Assembly (NCBI GenBank): GCA_902806595.1
Contig: CADCXC010000005.1
Coordinates: 124,001 to 188,000, forward strand
Length of the DNA stretch: 64,000 bases
Reading direction: 5' to 3'
From: Pyrenopolyporus hunteri
Taxonomy: Eukaryota; Ascomycota; Sordariomycetes; Xylariales; Hypoxylaceae
Shown: positions 43,322-57,600 of the stretch, in pieces
How the letters are laid out: every line of letters starts with the position of its first letter
How positions within the stretch are numbered: position 1 is the stretch's first letter
Notes under the pieces: model-generated
Databases searched by the model: none
Told to the model about the DNA's origin: nothing
The model's input: the letters and a program-made list of their open reading frames with translations, nothing else
Program-made: the position numbers and the translations under genes

Positions 43322-44420
43322 TAAAAAATTTATTTTTTATTTTTTATTTAATTTTATTAACGAATTTTTATATAAAAATATAATAAATTAAATAATTTTT
43401 TTAAATATAAATATATTTTTAATTAAATTTTTTATATATATTAAATTATATATAATTTTTATTATATATTTTATTATATTTTATTTATTTTAAAAATATA
43501 AAATATAAAAATTAAATTATTATTTTTATTTTAATTAAAATTTTTTAATAATATAAATTTTACATTAATATATATTTTTATTACGATTTCGTTTATTATT
43601 TTTAATTAATAATTTATATAAATCGATACGTATTTTAAAATTTTTAATTTTAAAAATAATAATATTTAAAAATTAATTTTAAATAATTTTTAAATAAAAA
43701 AAATTCTAAAATATTTTTTATTTAAAAAAAATAAATATTTAAATTAATAATTTAAAAAATAAATAATTAAATATATAAAAATTTTTTATTTTTATTATAT
43801 TAATTTTTTTTATATTTTTCGTTTTATTATTTTATTATATTTCGAATATATAAAAAAACTTTTTATTTTATTACATCGATAAAATTATTAATTTTAAAAT
43901 ATTTTATAATATTTTTAAAATATTACGAAATATTTATTTTTTCGATACGTTTTTTTTCGATAAATTTTTATTTTAAATTTTTTTTTAAACCGTAATAATT
44001 TTTTATAAAAAATTATTTTAATATATATTTAATTTAAAAATATAAATAATAATTTTAAAAATAATTATATAATTTTTTTTAACGATTATATATTTTTTTA
44101 ATATTTATATAAAATTAAATATATATTTAAATAATTTTTAAAATAAAAAATATATTAATATAAAATTTATATTATTAAAAAATTTAATTAAAACGAAAAT
44201 AATAATTTATTTTTTATATTTTATATTTTTAAAATAAATAAAATATAATAAAATATATAATAAAATATATAATAAAAATTAAATTAATTAAAAAAATATA
44301 AAATATATATTATATATTAATATAATTATATATAAATTTATATATAAAATTATTAAATATAATATATATTTTAATATATTAATAATATAAATAAAATTCG
44401 ATAATAAAATATAATAATAT
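43322..44420. repeat. Long inverted-repeat element, copy B (interrupted)
   Basis: The same arms as copy A, but the middle (about 43,585-44,010) is replaced by unrelated AT-rich sequence, either a nested insertion or another internal segment. Boundaries are approximate. Confidence 0.5.
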
Positions 44421-44439
44421 ATATAATAATATTTATAAA

Positions 44440-45394
44440 TTTTATATCGATATATATTTTATTTTAAAAATAAATATTAATATTTATATTATTTATTTTT
44501 AATATCGAATTTTATTTATATTATTAATATATTAAAATATATATTATATTTAATAATTTTATATATAAATTTACGTATAATTATATTAATATATAATATA
44601 TATTTTATTATATTTTTTATATTTTATTTATTTTAAAAATATAAAATAAAAAAATTAAATCGTTAATTTTATTTTTATTAAATCGTTTTAATAATATAAA
44701 TTTTAAATTAATATATATTTTATTTTAAAACTTATTTAAATATAAAATTAATTTTATAAAAATATTTAAAAATATAAATAATAATTTAAAATAATTATAT
44801 AATTTTTTTACGATTATATATTTTTTTAATATTCGTATAAAATTAAATATATATTTAAATAATTTTTAATATAATATATATATCGATATAAAATTTATAT
44901 TATTAAAACGATTTAATTAAAACGAAATTAACGATTTATTTTTTATATTTTATATTTTTAAAATAAATAAAATATAAAAATAAATATATTATAAAATATA
45001 ATAAAAATATATATATAATTTAATATATATAAAAAATTTAATTAAAAAACGTATTTATTTTTAAAAAAATTATTTAATTTATTATATTTTTATATAAATA
45101 TTTATTAATAAAATCGAATAAAAAATAAAAAATATATTTTTTATATTAATAATACGAATAAAATTTAATATTAAAAATAAATAATATAAATATTAATATT
45201 TTTAAAAATTATTTAAATATATATTTAATTTTATATAAATATTAAATAATATATAATTATAAAAAATTTTATAATTATTTTAAATTATTATTTATATTTT
45301 TAATATTTATATAAAATTAAATATATATTCGAATAATTTTTAAAATAAAATATATATTAATATAAAATTTATATTATTAAAAAATTTAATTAAT
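44440..45394. repeat. Long inverted-repeat element, copy C, plus a truncated inner fragment
   Basis: Copy C spans about 44,440-45,195. A further piece of the inner arms (45,196-45,394) abuts the truncated LTR at 45,395, so the two elements recombined or one inserted into the other. Confidence 0.5.
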
Positions 45395-45536
45395 GTTAAT
45401 TTTTTAAATGAAAATATAATATTATAAAAAACTTATTTATTTAAAATTACATATTCGTTATCGGTTTTAATTAAATAATATATCGAAAGCATTTGTACGA
45501 TAATAAAGTTCGTATATATATCTACGTATATTCTAT
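45395..45536 (-). repeat. Truncated LTR (3' LTR of the chromovirus)
   Basis: About 142 bases match the end of the LTR copies at 53149-53981 and 53988-54820, differing mainly by transitions. The sequence to its left belongs to an inverted-repeat element, so the LTR is broken there. Confidence 0.7.
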
Positions 45537-46999
45537 TATTTCTTTTTCTTACGAAAACTTTAATCCTTTACGAAAGTTTTAATCTTAATTTAAATTAAAA
45601 TTTTTATTATTAATATAATTAACTTTTTTTATTTCGTTATTTACTTTTATATTTTTATTTTACGAAGCTATATTTTTAACCTCGTTTAATAATTTAAATA
45701 CGATTTTTTTAACGATATTTATTATTTATATTAAAGTTTTTAATTTTTTTAAATTTTAGTTTATTTTTTTCGTAATATCGTATAAAAATTTAATTTATTC
45801 GATAATTTTAATAAAATCGTAAAATTAAATAATTTTTTTCGATTCGTTCGAAATAATATAAACGTCTTAATCGTTATTATTTTTAACGTTTTTTTCGATT
45901 ATTTTAACCTCGTTATTTATCTAAAAATTTAAAATTATTTTATCGTTAAATAATTATAATAATTATAATAAATTTAATTTAATTAATTTAATTAAAATAA
46001 TCGTTAACATTATTCCATATCTATATTTTAAATCTTCGTAAATTTTTAAAGTTTTTAAATTATTTAAATCGAAAATTCGTAACGTTTTTTTAAATTTATT
46101 AATAATTTAATTAACTTTTTTACTAATTTTTTTAATATCGTTTAAATAACGTTTAATAATTTTATATTTATTAATAACATTTAAAGTTTATTTCGATATT
46201 ATAATAATTAAATTTTTAATAATTTTATAAGTATTAAATTATAAGCGAATTTTTACGATATCGACGACTTTTTTTTAATATTTTCTTTCGTTTAAATTAT
46301 TTATTAATTTATAATCGTTACGTTTAAATCGAAATTTTTTTACTTTATTACGTTATTATATAAAAGTTATAATTAATTATATTTTTACTTCGTTAAAAGC
46401 GTTTTTAATTTAAATTAAATAATTAATACCGTTTATTCGTAAAACGATTATTTATTAAAACTATTTTATATTTAAATTTATGTATTTTAAATCTTTTTTA
46501 AAATTTTTAAGGGGTATTTTAAAGGTTTTTTTATTAACTAAATTATTAGTTAAATTATTAACTTTTTCGAAGGTTTAATTAAAAGTTTTCATAATTACGA
46601 ATTTTTAAAAAATAAAAAATATTTAAATAAATATACGTGGTAATTTTATTAAAAAAAAAATTTTTTTCGAAAATTTAAAACAAATAAATTTTTTTATATG
46701 CGTAAATCGAAAAATTTAATGTAATAAATAATTTAACCGAAAATTTTAATATTATAAATACTTTAAATAAATGGGTTAAATTTAAAAAAAAATTACTTAA
46801 AAAAAAAATAAATAATAAAAAAATAAAAAAAAAAGAAAAATTTTATTATTAAAAAAGAATCGAATGTTTTATATTGTTAACGGTAAAATTAATAATATAA
46901 GGTTTTTTCTTAAAAAGTCGATTTTAATATTTATTTTTAATATTTTTAACATTTTTTTTTATATTTTTATTTTATATTTTTTTTTTTTTATTAAATAAA

Positions 47000-47110
47000 A
47001 TTTATTCCATTTTTCGATTATTTTAACGGCGTTTTATATTAAAAAGTTTTTTTTATACCATTAATTATATATTAAAAAATATCCCTTCCATTTTATAAAA
47101 TATTTTAACT
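47000..47110 (-). pseudogene. Decayed integrase C-terminal chromodomain
   Basis: The minus strand reads KYFIKWKGYF, then WYKKNFL and KIIEKWNK, the typical beta-strands and C-terminal helix of a chromodomain, with two stop codons at positions expected for CAG or CAA changes. Confidence 0.65.
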
Positions 47111-49279
47111 TCGATATTTTTTTTATTTTATTTACGCGTTTATTTATAATTTTTTTTATTTTATAAAAATACCATTCGTCGTTATTTCCTTTTATTACTA
47201 CTTTACTTTATTAAATAATACACCGGTTATATAAATTTATTTTTAATAATACCTTAATTAATTATATTACTAATATAACTTTATAAATTCGCTAATAAAT
47301 TAATATATTTAACTTATATACGAAAAATTTTATACGTTGTATAATTATTAATAATTCGATACGCTATATTAATTATTTTTAAAGGGATTTTCCTAATAAT
47401 TTATATTTTTTATATAACTTTAAATATACCTAATCGCTTACTTTTTAAATAATTTTAATATATTTCGTATCGTATTAAATTTTAACCTCGATTATTATAA
47501 AATTAATAATCGTTTTAATTTTTTTACGATAAAAACTTTATATTATCTAATAATTAATACCGTTAATAAATAAATTTAATGTATTTAAAAAATTTTTAAG
47601 TTTAAAACTTAAAGTCGTTTCGTTTAAAAATCGTTTTAAAATTTTTAAAAAAACGTTATTTATATTATATTATAAAGTAGGGATTATATTAATTTATAAT
47701 TTATTTAACGTTACGTAATAAAATCGAATAATTATTTTTACGTCTTAATTTTTTTTTTTTATTTATCCGTTTATTTACGAATAATAACTAATCGATATTA
47801 TCAATATAATTCCTAATTTAACGAAAATTATTTATTAAAACTTAAATATAAATTTTAAATTTTTATTTAAAATGGTTTTTTTAAATATTTCTTAATTATA
47901 TAATATTAAAAATTTTAACGTTAAAACGGCTTAATTTTTCGTTTTATATTTAATATTATTAAAAATTAATATAATTTTTTTAGTGAATTTATAAATTATT
48001 ATTATTATTATATTAAAAGTTATATGTCTTTTTATTATTTATATTATACTTTTAATTAATATTTAAAGTAACGTAACGATAAAATTTTATAAAACGATAT
48101 AATAAAATAATTTTAATAAATTTATAAATAATAATTCGTTAAAAAGTTTTAATTTATTTATACGATTTTCTTAACATTTTAAATACCATTATACATATTT
48201 TCGAATCTTTCGTATTAAATTTTAAATTAAAATTTTTTATAATTTTTAAATTATTTTTTAAATTTTAAAGTGGTGTTTTCGATTATATATCAATTTTAAT
48301 AATTTTTTAATATAATTTAACGAAATTATTAATCGTTTTTATCCGTTAAATATAATATAATACATTAATTCATTTTAAAATTCGTATCTATATTATCGCG
48401 CGATATTTTCTTTTTTATCGACTTTAACGTTTATAAAAATCTTATACAATTTTATAAATCGTTTATCTACTTAATATTTTTAAGCGATTTTTTCTTTATA
48501 CTTATTTAAAATTACGATTTTTATAATTACATATTCGAAATTATTTACTATATTATTTAACGTAAATTTAATTAAATTATTTACTTCGATAATATTTTCG
48601 AAAAAATTTATCGTAAGTAATTTTAATAAAACGTTTAATATAAAATTCGTTTTACTTTATATATATTTAACGTTTAAATTAAATTAAAAAAAATAAGTCG
48701 AAACAATCATTAACTTTACATTTATTTTATTTATATCTAATATTTTTAAATTTATTTACTTTACGATTTTTTTAATAACTATATAATTAATTAAAATAAC
48801 GACATTTTTAAAATACGATTATAATTACACGCGATTATTTCGACATATTTATATCAAATATATTATTTCTAATTCAATTATTTAATATTTTTTTTCTATT
48901 TTAATTAAAACTTTAAATAAAAATATAATAAACATTATATTTTCGACGAAAATATTTCAATTATCCCATTTATTTATTAAATAAAATATCATTATTCCAA
49001 ATCTTCTCTACTTAAATACGTCTAACTTAACAAAAATAATCCAATTATAATATTAATAATTTAATATAATAAACTTAAATAATTCTTTTTAAAATTACTT
49101 AAAAATTAATAATTTTAATTCTATTAATTCGAACGAAGTTTTTATAATATATGTTTTTTTAATTTTAAAACCCGTTAAAATTTTATTAAACTTTCGTTTT
49201 TAATTAAATATAATTATTTTTCGATTTTAAAATAACTTAATTTTTTATTAATATCAAAGTACATATTTACTTAAAAAAT

Positions 49280-49560
49280 CAATTATATTTATATAAGTTT
49301 CGAAATTCGCAAAAATCTTTAACATCTATATTTTTTATATCGTTTCGATCCGATTTTATAAAACTAACACTCCGTTTCCATTTATTATAAATCCTAATAA
49401 TTTAATCAATAAATATCTTAAAAAAGTTTTTTTCGAAGATTAAATAATTCCCACTTAATTATATATTTAAAAAATTTAATAAAAATATTTATAATATTTC
49501 TTTTTCGTTTTATTATATATTATAACGTCGTTTATATAAATTTTAACAAAATAATTAAAA
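49280..49560 (-). pseudogene. Decayed gypsy reverse-transcriptase motifs
   Basis: IYINDVIIYNKT corresponds to the Y-x-D-D catalytic box with the first aspartate changed to asparagine. LLGFIINGNGV follows about 45 codons later, in another frame. No function is possible. Confidence 0.7.
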
Positions 49561-52500
49561 AATTAAAATCTATAATCTATAAATTTTTAACTAAATATTA
49601 ATAAGTTTTTAAAACTTATTAATATTACTTTAAATACTTCGAAGTTTTTTAATAAAATAATTATCATTTAATCGCGATATTTTTTTACTATAAATAATTA
49701 ATAAAAAAAAATTAAACCATCGATAATATTAAAAACGCGTTTTCTTTTTATTCGATTTATAATTTTTTTTTATCGAAATAATAAATAATTATCCGTAAAA
49801 ATACATTTATTTAATAGTTATAAATCGATTACCATTCGTCCTTTTTTTTTACCATTAACTATTTTTCATACTATAAAATATAAACACCTAAAAAAAATTA
49901 ATATCTTTATCCATTTAAACTTTCTTTATCGATAAAATTTATCGAAAATTTTATCTAAAAATTCTCTATTATCTACTCTTAATAAATACATTTTTATAAA
50001 TTTATATTTATTCTATTAATCGTTTATAAAATTAATAATTATTTTTTTTTTCTCTAAAATTTTAATAATTCTTTTATCGTATTAAATTTTATAATTATCT
50101 ACCACTATTATAAAATCTTATATAAATTTTTTATTCAAACTATAACAATAAACTTTTTTTTTAATTAATATTTTCGATAAATCTTCTAATTTTAATACTT
50201 TTAATTTTAATTTATACATCGAAAATACGAACTTTTACATTACGAAAATCTAATAAAATTACTTTATTATCTAAAGAAAAAAATTAACAACGTTAACTAT
50301 ATTAATAATTATTTTAAATTCTTTTAAAATGTAATTATAATAAACTTATTCGAGTAATTCTATATACTCGTTTATATTTAAATTATCGATCGTTTCGACT
50401 TTTATTTTAATTAAAATTTTTATAATTTTATAAAAATTATTAACTATTATTACCGTTTTAAAACTTATTACGTCGTAAATATTTATTATTAAATTTAATC
50501 GTTTTAATATAAATTAATAATCCTCTATTTTCGAAAAATTCGCAAATTACACCAATATTATTATAATAATATAAAAGGAAATTTCCATTTAATTTATAAT
50601 TAAAACTTTTCGACGAATTATAATACTTTTTCGACATTTTACCGAAATTATTACTTAAAAATATATATTTAAAATAAAAGTTTTATCTAAATAATTAATT
50701 TCGATTTTATTAATTTCAAAAAACTTTATTATTAATAATAAATTAATATATAATAAATACTTTTATACCTATACTTATATTAATATATATAATATTAATT
50801 TTTTATTATATTCGTTCTTAACTAAAAATTAAAGTTTAAATTTTACCATTTTTATTAATATAATAAAACCTATTATTTCTCTATAAATAATAAAACTTAA
50901 ATACGTCAATTTATATTATTAAATAAAAATATTTAATTATTATTTATTTATTAAAAAAATAAATACTTTTATATTTACGTATATAATTATTATTTTTTTT
51001 TTATTTACTATTATAACTAATAATTAAATCCTTTTTAAAAAAAAATCTTTAATATAATTTTATTCGAATATTACGTTTATAATATTTATATTCGTAATAA
51101 AAAACTTTTTTATTATAACTTCGTCGATAATATTAACTACGTTAATCGTTTCGAAATTAATAACTTTTAATTTACTATATTTAAATTTCTTTAACTCGAT
51201 ATAAATATTAATATATACATACTTTATACATATTAATCTTAAATTAAAAAACTTTCCACATTTACGATAAGTTTTTTTTTTATCTAAAACTATATTAAAA
51301 AAAATAAATATAAAAAAATTAAATAATAAATAATTCGAATTAAAAATTAAATTAAAAACTACGATTATTATAATAACGTTTTAATCGTATTATTAATCGT
51401 TTTCGCATTTTAAATTCGACTCGTAATCGTCTATAAAAAAATATCTTTTTTTACGAAATTTCGCTTCCTAAACTTCTTTTTTTTTATTTTTTCAATTTAT
51501 AAAAACTTCGTCTTTTAAATAATAATTATTATTTCTTTAACCTTAACGTTCCTATTTTCGCTATTTTTTATTTTTTTTCTTTTAATATCGTAAGCCACGT
51601 CTATATTATCCGTATTAATACCTACTTCAATAACCGCTTTTATAACGATTATTTCGAAAATCGTAATAATAATTTCCGTAATAATTACTCTTATCGTTAC
51701 CATTATAATAACGTCCTTAATTATTTTTTCGATAATTATAACGATTTTAATTATTATAACGTTTATTATAACGTTCGTTATTAACTACTACGTCTTTATT
51801 ATTTAAAACTACGAAAAAATTCGAACTCGAAAAACCATTTAAATCGAAATAAATATTTACGTTTATATATTTATCTAATCCTACAAAATTAACTAAAATA
51901 CTCCTAAATAACATATCGTTTATCGATTTTATAAAAATTAAATCCTTTTTTTTTATTACTATTAACTTTATTCGCTATACCTTTTAATATCCTTCTATAT
52001 ATTTAAAATATTCGTTAATCGTTATAATTAATATTAAAAAGGTTATAAATATTCGTAATTCGAAATTTAATTTATTATAAATTTATAACATATATTATAT
52101 CGATTAATCTATACGTACGATTTTATAAAATCTTTACACGTTTATTCCCTATAAAATAATATCTATATTATATATATAATCTTTTTTAATATATCTCATC
52201 GCTTCGATATTATTAATCGTTTTAAACTCAAACTTTTTAAACTTTTCGTAAAATTATATTAATACGTATATATTATCAACTTTCATTATATCTTTTTATA
52301 GTTATATAAAATTTCCAATCTATTATATTTAAATTAAATTACGGTATAATTTATATATAAACTCTATAATACGTTTAATTTTAACCTCGTTAATTTTAAC
52401 GTTTTTTATTTTATTAATAAACATATAAACGTTCCTTTAATATACGTTTTTATTAATTTAAACGAAATTTTTTATTCTAAATAAATAATCTAAATTCGAT

Positions 52501-53148
52501 TAAAAATAACCTATATTAATTATTTTCTATTCGTTTAATCCGTTACTATTACTAATATTATCGTAATTAATTAAATTATTATTAATTATATCGTTTAAAT
52601 TTAAAATTATTTAAAAAAATAATATTATTTTACTTATTCTTTACTAAACTTTTCTATCTAAATTAAATAAATTAAAATTAAATATATCATTATAAAATTA
52701 TTATTATTAATTAAACTACGAATTTAATTATTATTATTATTAAAATTACGAATTTAATTATTATAATTATTAAAGTTATTATTAATTATTTTATTCTATT
52801 ATTACTATTAATTAAATATTAAATAAAATTTACATAAAATATTCGAATTAATATTTATTTAAAATTTACGTAACTTAATTAAATTAATATTTATTTAAAA
52901 TTTACGTAATTTAATATAATCGATATTTCGCTCGAAATATTTATATATTTTTATCTATTAATATAATTAAAGTTTAAATAATTTATTCTTTATTCTTTTA
53001 AATTTTTAAATAATTAAATAAAACTTTATTAAAGTAACTAATTAACCGGTATATAAGGGTCTCTAACGTTAAATTTAAAATCGATAATTTTACGATAAGT
53101 ATATCGATAATGTTTAATAATCGACGGGATTGCGTTTTTAAGAGTAAG

Positions 53149-53981
53149 AATTATACAAATAAAATTAAAAATGCTAATTTTAATGAAATAAATAATAATA
53201 AATTAATTTAATTAAGTATTTATATTCGATATTATAAAAATAAAAAAATTAATAAATTTGCCATTTATATTTATACGTAAATTAATAGCGAAAACTTTTT
53301 AAAGCTAAAATTCGAAAATTATTCGAAATACGAAAAATTTTCTTTTTTATTTATTTAAACTTAACTAAATTATATCTTTAATTATAAAATCGCCAAGTTT
53401 TAATCCTATAATTAAATATTTTAATAAATTTAATTTAAATTAAATTAATTATTTTAATAAATTAAATTTTTTTTTTATAAAACTTAATTTTTTAATTAAT
53501 TTATTAATTTTATTAATCGATATATTATTTCGAAAATTTATTTAAATTTATACTTATTTATTAACCATTTCGAATTATAAAATAAAAAATCGTTTTTTAT
53601 AAAATTTTTAATTTTTTTAACTAATTAATTAATTAATTAATAAATAATTAAAATTTTTTATTTTCGAAATTTTTTAACCGTTAATTAAATAATATTTACT
53701 TTATTAAAAAATAATTTTTATACTTAACTTAATTAAAAAAAATTATTTAAAAATACCGTTATTATTAAAATACCTTATTTTTATATTTAATTTATTAATA
53801 TAATATAATATAATATAATAAATAAAAGTATTATTAAATATTAATCTTTTAAATAAAAATATAATATTATAAAAAATTTACTCATTTAAAGTTACGTATT
53901 TATTATCGATTTTAACTAAATAATATATTAAAAACGCCCGTACGATAATAAAGCTCGTACGCGTATCCACGCGTATCTTAT
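53149..53981 (-). repeat. LTR of the chromovirus, inner copy
   Basis: An 833-base unit repeated at a constant 839-base offset (53988-54820). The matching start and end offsets mean the two copies have no net indel. The differences seen are C/T and G/A, the RIP pattern. Confidence 0.75.
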
Positions 53982-53987
53982 TATCGA

Positions 53988-54820
53988 AATTATACGAATA
54001 AAATTAAAAGTATTAATTTTAATGAAATAAATAATAATAGGTTAATTTAATTAAATATTCGTATTCGATATTATAAAAATAAAAAAATTAATAAATTTAC
54101 CACTTATATCTATACGTAAATTAATAACGAAAATTTTTTAAAACTAAAACTCGAAAATTATTCGAAATATAAAAAATTTTCCTTTTCATTTATTTAAATT
54201 TAATTAAATTACGTTTTTAATTATAAAATTATTAAATTTTAATTTTATAATTAAATATTTTAATAAACTTAATTTAAATTAAATTAATTATTTTAATAAA
54301 TTAAATCTTTTTTTTATAAAATTTAATCTTTTAATTAACTTATTAATTTTATTAATCGATATATTATTTCGAAAGTTTATTTAAATTTATACTTATTTAT
54401 TAACCATTTCGAATTATAAAATAAAAAATCGTTCTTTATAAAATTTTTAATCTTTTTAATTAATTAATTAATTAATTAACGAATAATTAAAATTCTTTAT
54501 TCCCGAAATTTTTTAACCGTTAATTAAATAATATTTACTTTATTAAAAGGTAATTTTTATATCTAATTTAATTAAAGAAAATTATTTAAAAATATTATTA
54601 TTATTAAAATATTTTATTTTTATATTTAATTCATTAATATAATATAATATAATATAATAAATAAAAATACTATTAAATGTTAATCTTTTAAATAAAAATA
54701 TAATGTTATAAAAAACTTACTTATTTAAAGTTACGTATTTATTATCGATTTTAACTAAATAATATATCGAAAACGCTCGTACGATAATAAGGCCCGTACG
54801 CGTATCCGCGCGTATCTTAT
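53988..54820 (-). repeat. LTR of the chromovirus, outer tandem copy
   Basis: The second copy of the unit at 53149, separated by six bases. It ends with the CGTACGCGTATCCGCGCG block, also present in the inner copy. A tandem LTR pair can arise by unequal recombination between adjacent elements. Confidence 0.75.
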
Positions 54821-55184
54821 CAATTAAAATAAAAAAAATATAATAAAATATATAATAAAATTATATAAAATTTAATATATATAATATTTTTATTAAAAAT
54901 ATATTTATATTTAAATTTATTATTTAATTTATTATATTTTTATATAAAAATATATTAATAAAATTAAATATAAAATAAAAAAATATTTTTTATTAATAAT
55001 ATTAATAAAATTTAATATTAAATATATATAATTATTTTAAATTATTATTTAAATAAAATAAAATATATATTAATATAATATTTATATAATTAAAATTTTA
55101 TAATAAATTTAATAAATTAAAATAAATATTTTAAAAATTATTATAACGTATAAATTAAAGTTTTATTATTAATATTTTTTAAAA

Positions 55185-55885
55185 TTATTATCGAATTTTA
55201 TTAATATTTTTAATATAAAAAATATATTTTTTATTTTATATTCGACTTTATTAATATATTTTTATATAAAAATATAATAAATTAAATAATTTTTTCGAGT
55301 ACGAGTATATTTTTTTAATTAATTTAATTATATATAATTTTTATTATATATTTTATTATATTTTATTTATTTTAAAAATGTAAAATATAAAAAATAAATC
55401 GTTAATTTCGTTTTAATTAAACTTTTTTAATAATATAAATTTTATATCGACGTATATTTTATTTCGAAAGTTATTTTAATATATATTTAATTTAATAAAA
55501 ATATAAATAATAATTAAAAATAATTATATAATTTTTTTTTACGATCGTATATTTTTTTAATATTTTTTAACACTTTTAAATATCTTTATTAAATTAAATA
55601 TATATTTAAATAATTTTTAAAATAAAATATATATTAATATAAAATTTATATTATTAAAAAAATTTAATTAAAGCGAAATTAACGATTTATTTTTTATATT
55701 TTATATTTTTAAAGTAAATAAAATATAATAAAATATATAATAAAAGTTATAAATAATTAAATTAATTAAAAAAAAATATAAAATATATATTATATATTAA
55801 CGTAATTATACGTAAATTTATATATAAAATTATTAAATACGATAAATATTTTAATATATTAAAAATATTAATAAAACTCAATAAT
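55185..55885. repeat. Long inverted-repeat element, copy D
   Basis: The same arms as copy A: AAATCGTTAATTTCG on the left and CGAAATTAACGATTTA on the right, around an ACGATCGTATA centre. Boundaries are approximate. Confidence 0.6.
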
Positions 55886-56408
55886 AAAACGAAAAAATAT
55901 TAATAATAAAACTTATAAATTATATAAATTTCAAAATATAATTTATATATTTTTTAAAAATATATATTTATATTATATTTAAAATAAACGTTATATATTT
56001 ATTTTTATATATAAATTTTATTAATTTTATTAAAATTAATAATAAATTAATAAATTAAATTTTTATATTATATTATATTATTTTTATTTATAATAAAAAT
56101 TATAATTTATAAAATTTAAATTTTTATTAATTAAATATTATTATAAAAAATAAATACGTAAAAATTTATTTATAATATATTTTTAAAATTTATATAAAAT
56201 TATAATAAAAATATAAAAATTAAAAATTTAATAAATATTTTTTAAAATATATATATATATATATTTATTTATATATTTATTTTATAATTTTTATAATAAA
56301 TATTTTTTTAAATAATTATAATATATTACGTTTTATTTTATTATATTATTTTTATTATTATTTTATATAATTAAATTTTTAAAATAAAAATTTAAATTAT
56401 ATTTATTA

Positions 56409-56681
56409 TATAATTATATAGTTTTATATTAAAGAATTTATCGTAATGATAATAATAATAAATATATTTTTATTAAATATTTCGTCATTTTAAATAACGA
56501 AAATTTAAAATATATATTTTAAAAAAATATATAAATATCGATTAATGTAAAATTAATTAATTATATTTTTATATAAATAAATATAATAAATATAATATTT
56601 TTTTCGTAAATTTTTATATTAAACGATTATATAATATTTTTCTTTCGATTTATTAATTAATGATTTTTTATTATTTAATAT
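56409..56681 (+). repeat. 5' LTR of the copia-like element
   Basis: About 270 bases, matching 63593-63865 at a fixed offset with mostly transition differences. Confidence 0.75.
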
Positions 56682-57372
56682 TAATTAATGTTTAATTAAT
56701 AAATTAAATATAAATAATAAAATTTTTATTAAAAAAAAATTTACGAATTTAAAAAAATTTAAAATGTAAAAAAATTATTTATTTTATTATAATTTAATTT
56801 AAAAAAATATTAAAGTTCGATCGAATAAATAAATTTTAATAAAAAAAAGCGATTAATTATTAAATTACTTTTAAAAATTCGAGGCGTTTTACGTTAATAA
56901 TTTTTAAAAACGTAAAATTAATCGTATTATTTTAAAAATTTCGAAGCGTAATATATTATACGTAATATATTAAATAATATTCGTATATAATATATAAAAA
57001 AACGTTAATAAATTTACGTTTATTACGTACGAAAAATTTTACTACCGTATTTAATTAATTATTCGAAGCGTTTTACGTTAATAATAATTAATCGAATATA
57101 AAAACAATTATTTTAATTTTTATAAATTTTTATTTTCGATTAATTAAATTCGAAATATATATATATTAACGATTCGATTATTTACGAAAAGATTTTTAAA
57201 TTAATTTATTTATTATTTTTTTTTATTTTATTTTATCCTTTTTATATTAATTATTATTATTAAATAATTATAATTAAAAATTTTTTTTTTATATAAATAA
57301 AAAAAAATTTTTTTATTTTCGACGAAATATTATAATATTAAATTTATTAATTAATTAAAATTTATTTATATA

Positions 57373-57600
57373 ATGTCGAAAATAAATAAAATTTAAAAAA
57401 ATTTTATTAATTCAAATTATACGAGTTTAAATTTTAAAAAATTTAACTTCGATAAAATAAAATTAAAAGTTTTAAATATTTATTTCGCAAAATATTTTTA
57501 AATATATAATAATAATTTTTTTAACGTTCGATTATAACGACGATTTAAAAAAAATTTCGATAATTAAAACGAAAAATAATTTTAATATATAATTAAATAA
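57373..57600 (+). pseudogene. Decayed gag start of the copia-like element
   Basis: ATG, then MSKINKI, NFINSNYTSLNFKKFNFDK and KLKVLNIYFAKYF, with stops at likely former CAG/CAA/CGA codons. Position and order fit a gag N-terminus; there is no family motif to confirm it. Confidence 0.4.

Larger units (their letters stand above)
45395..54820 (-). mobile_element. RIP-destroyed Ty3/gypsy chromovirus, minus strand
   Basis: LTRs flank an internal region of 45537-53148. On the minus strand a decayed RT box reads IYINDVIIYNKT (49,501-49,545), with G-to-A changes turning D and S into N. It is followed by LLGFIINGNGV, the next gypsy RT motif. A decayed chromodomain, FIKWKGY followed by WYKKNFL and AVKIIEKW, lies at about 47,000-47,110. 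The order RT then integrase/chromodomain, and a pyrimidine tract next to the left LTR (a polypurine tract on the minus strand), give the orientation. Stops are everywhere. The right side has two LTRs in tandem; the left LTR is cut to 142 bases. About 1.4 kb between chromodomain and left LTR is unassigned. Confidence 0.75.

Noticed and set aside
51515..51703. Short open frame in the AT block, minus strand
   Set aside because: Low-complexity I/V/K/N translation within a decayed retroelement; no coding support.
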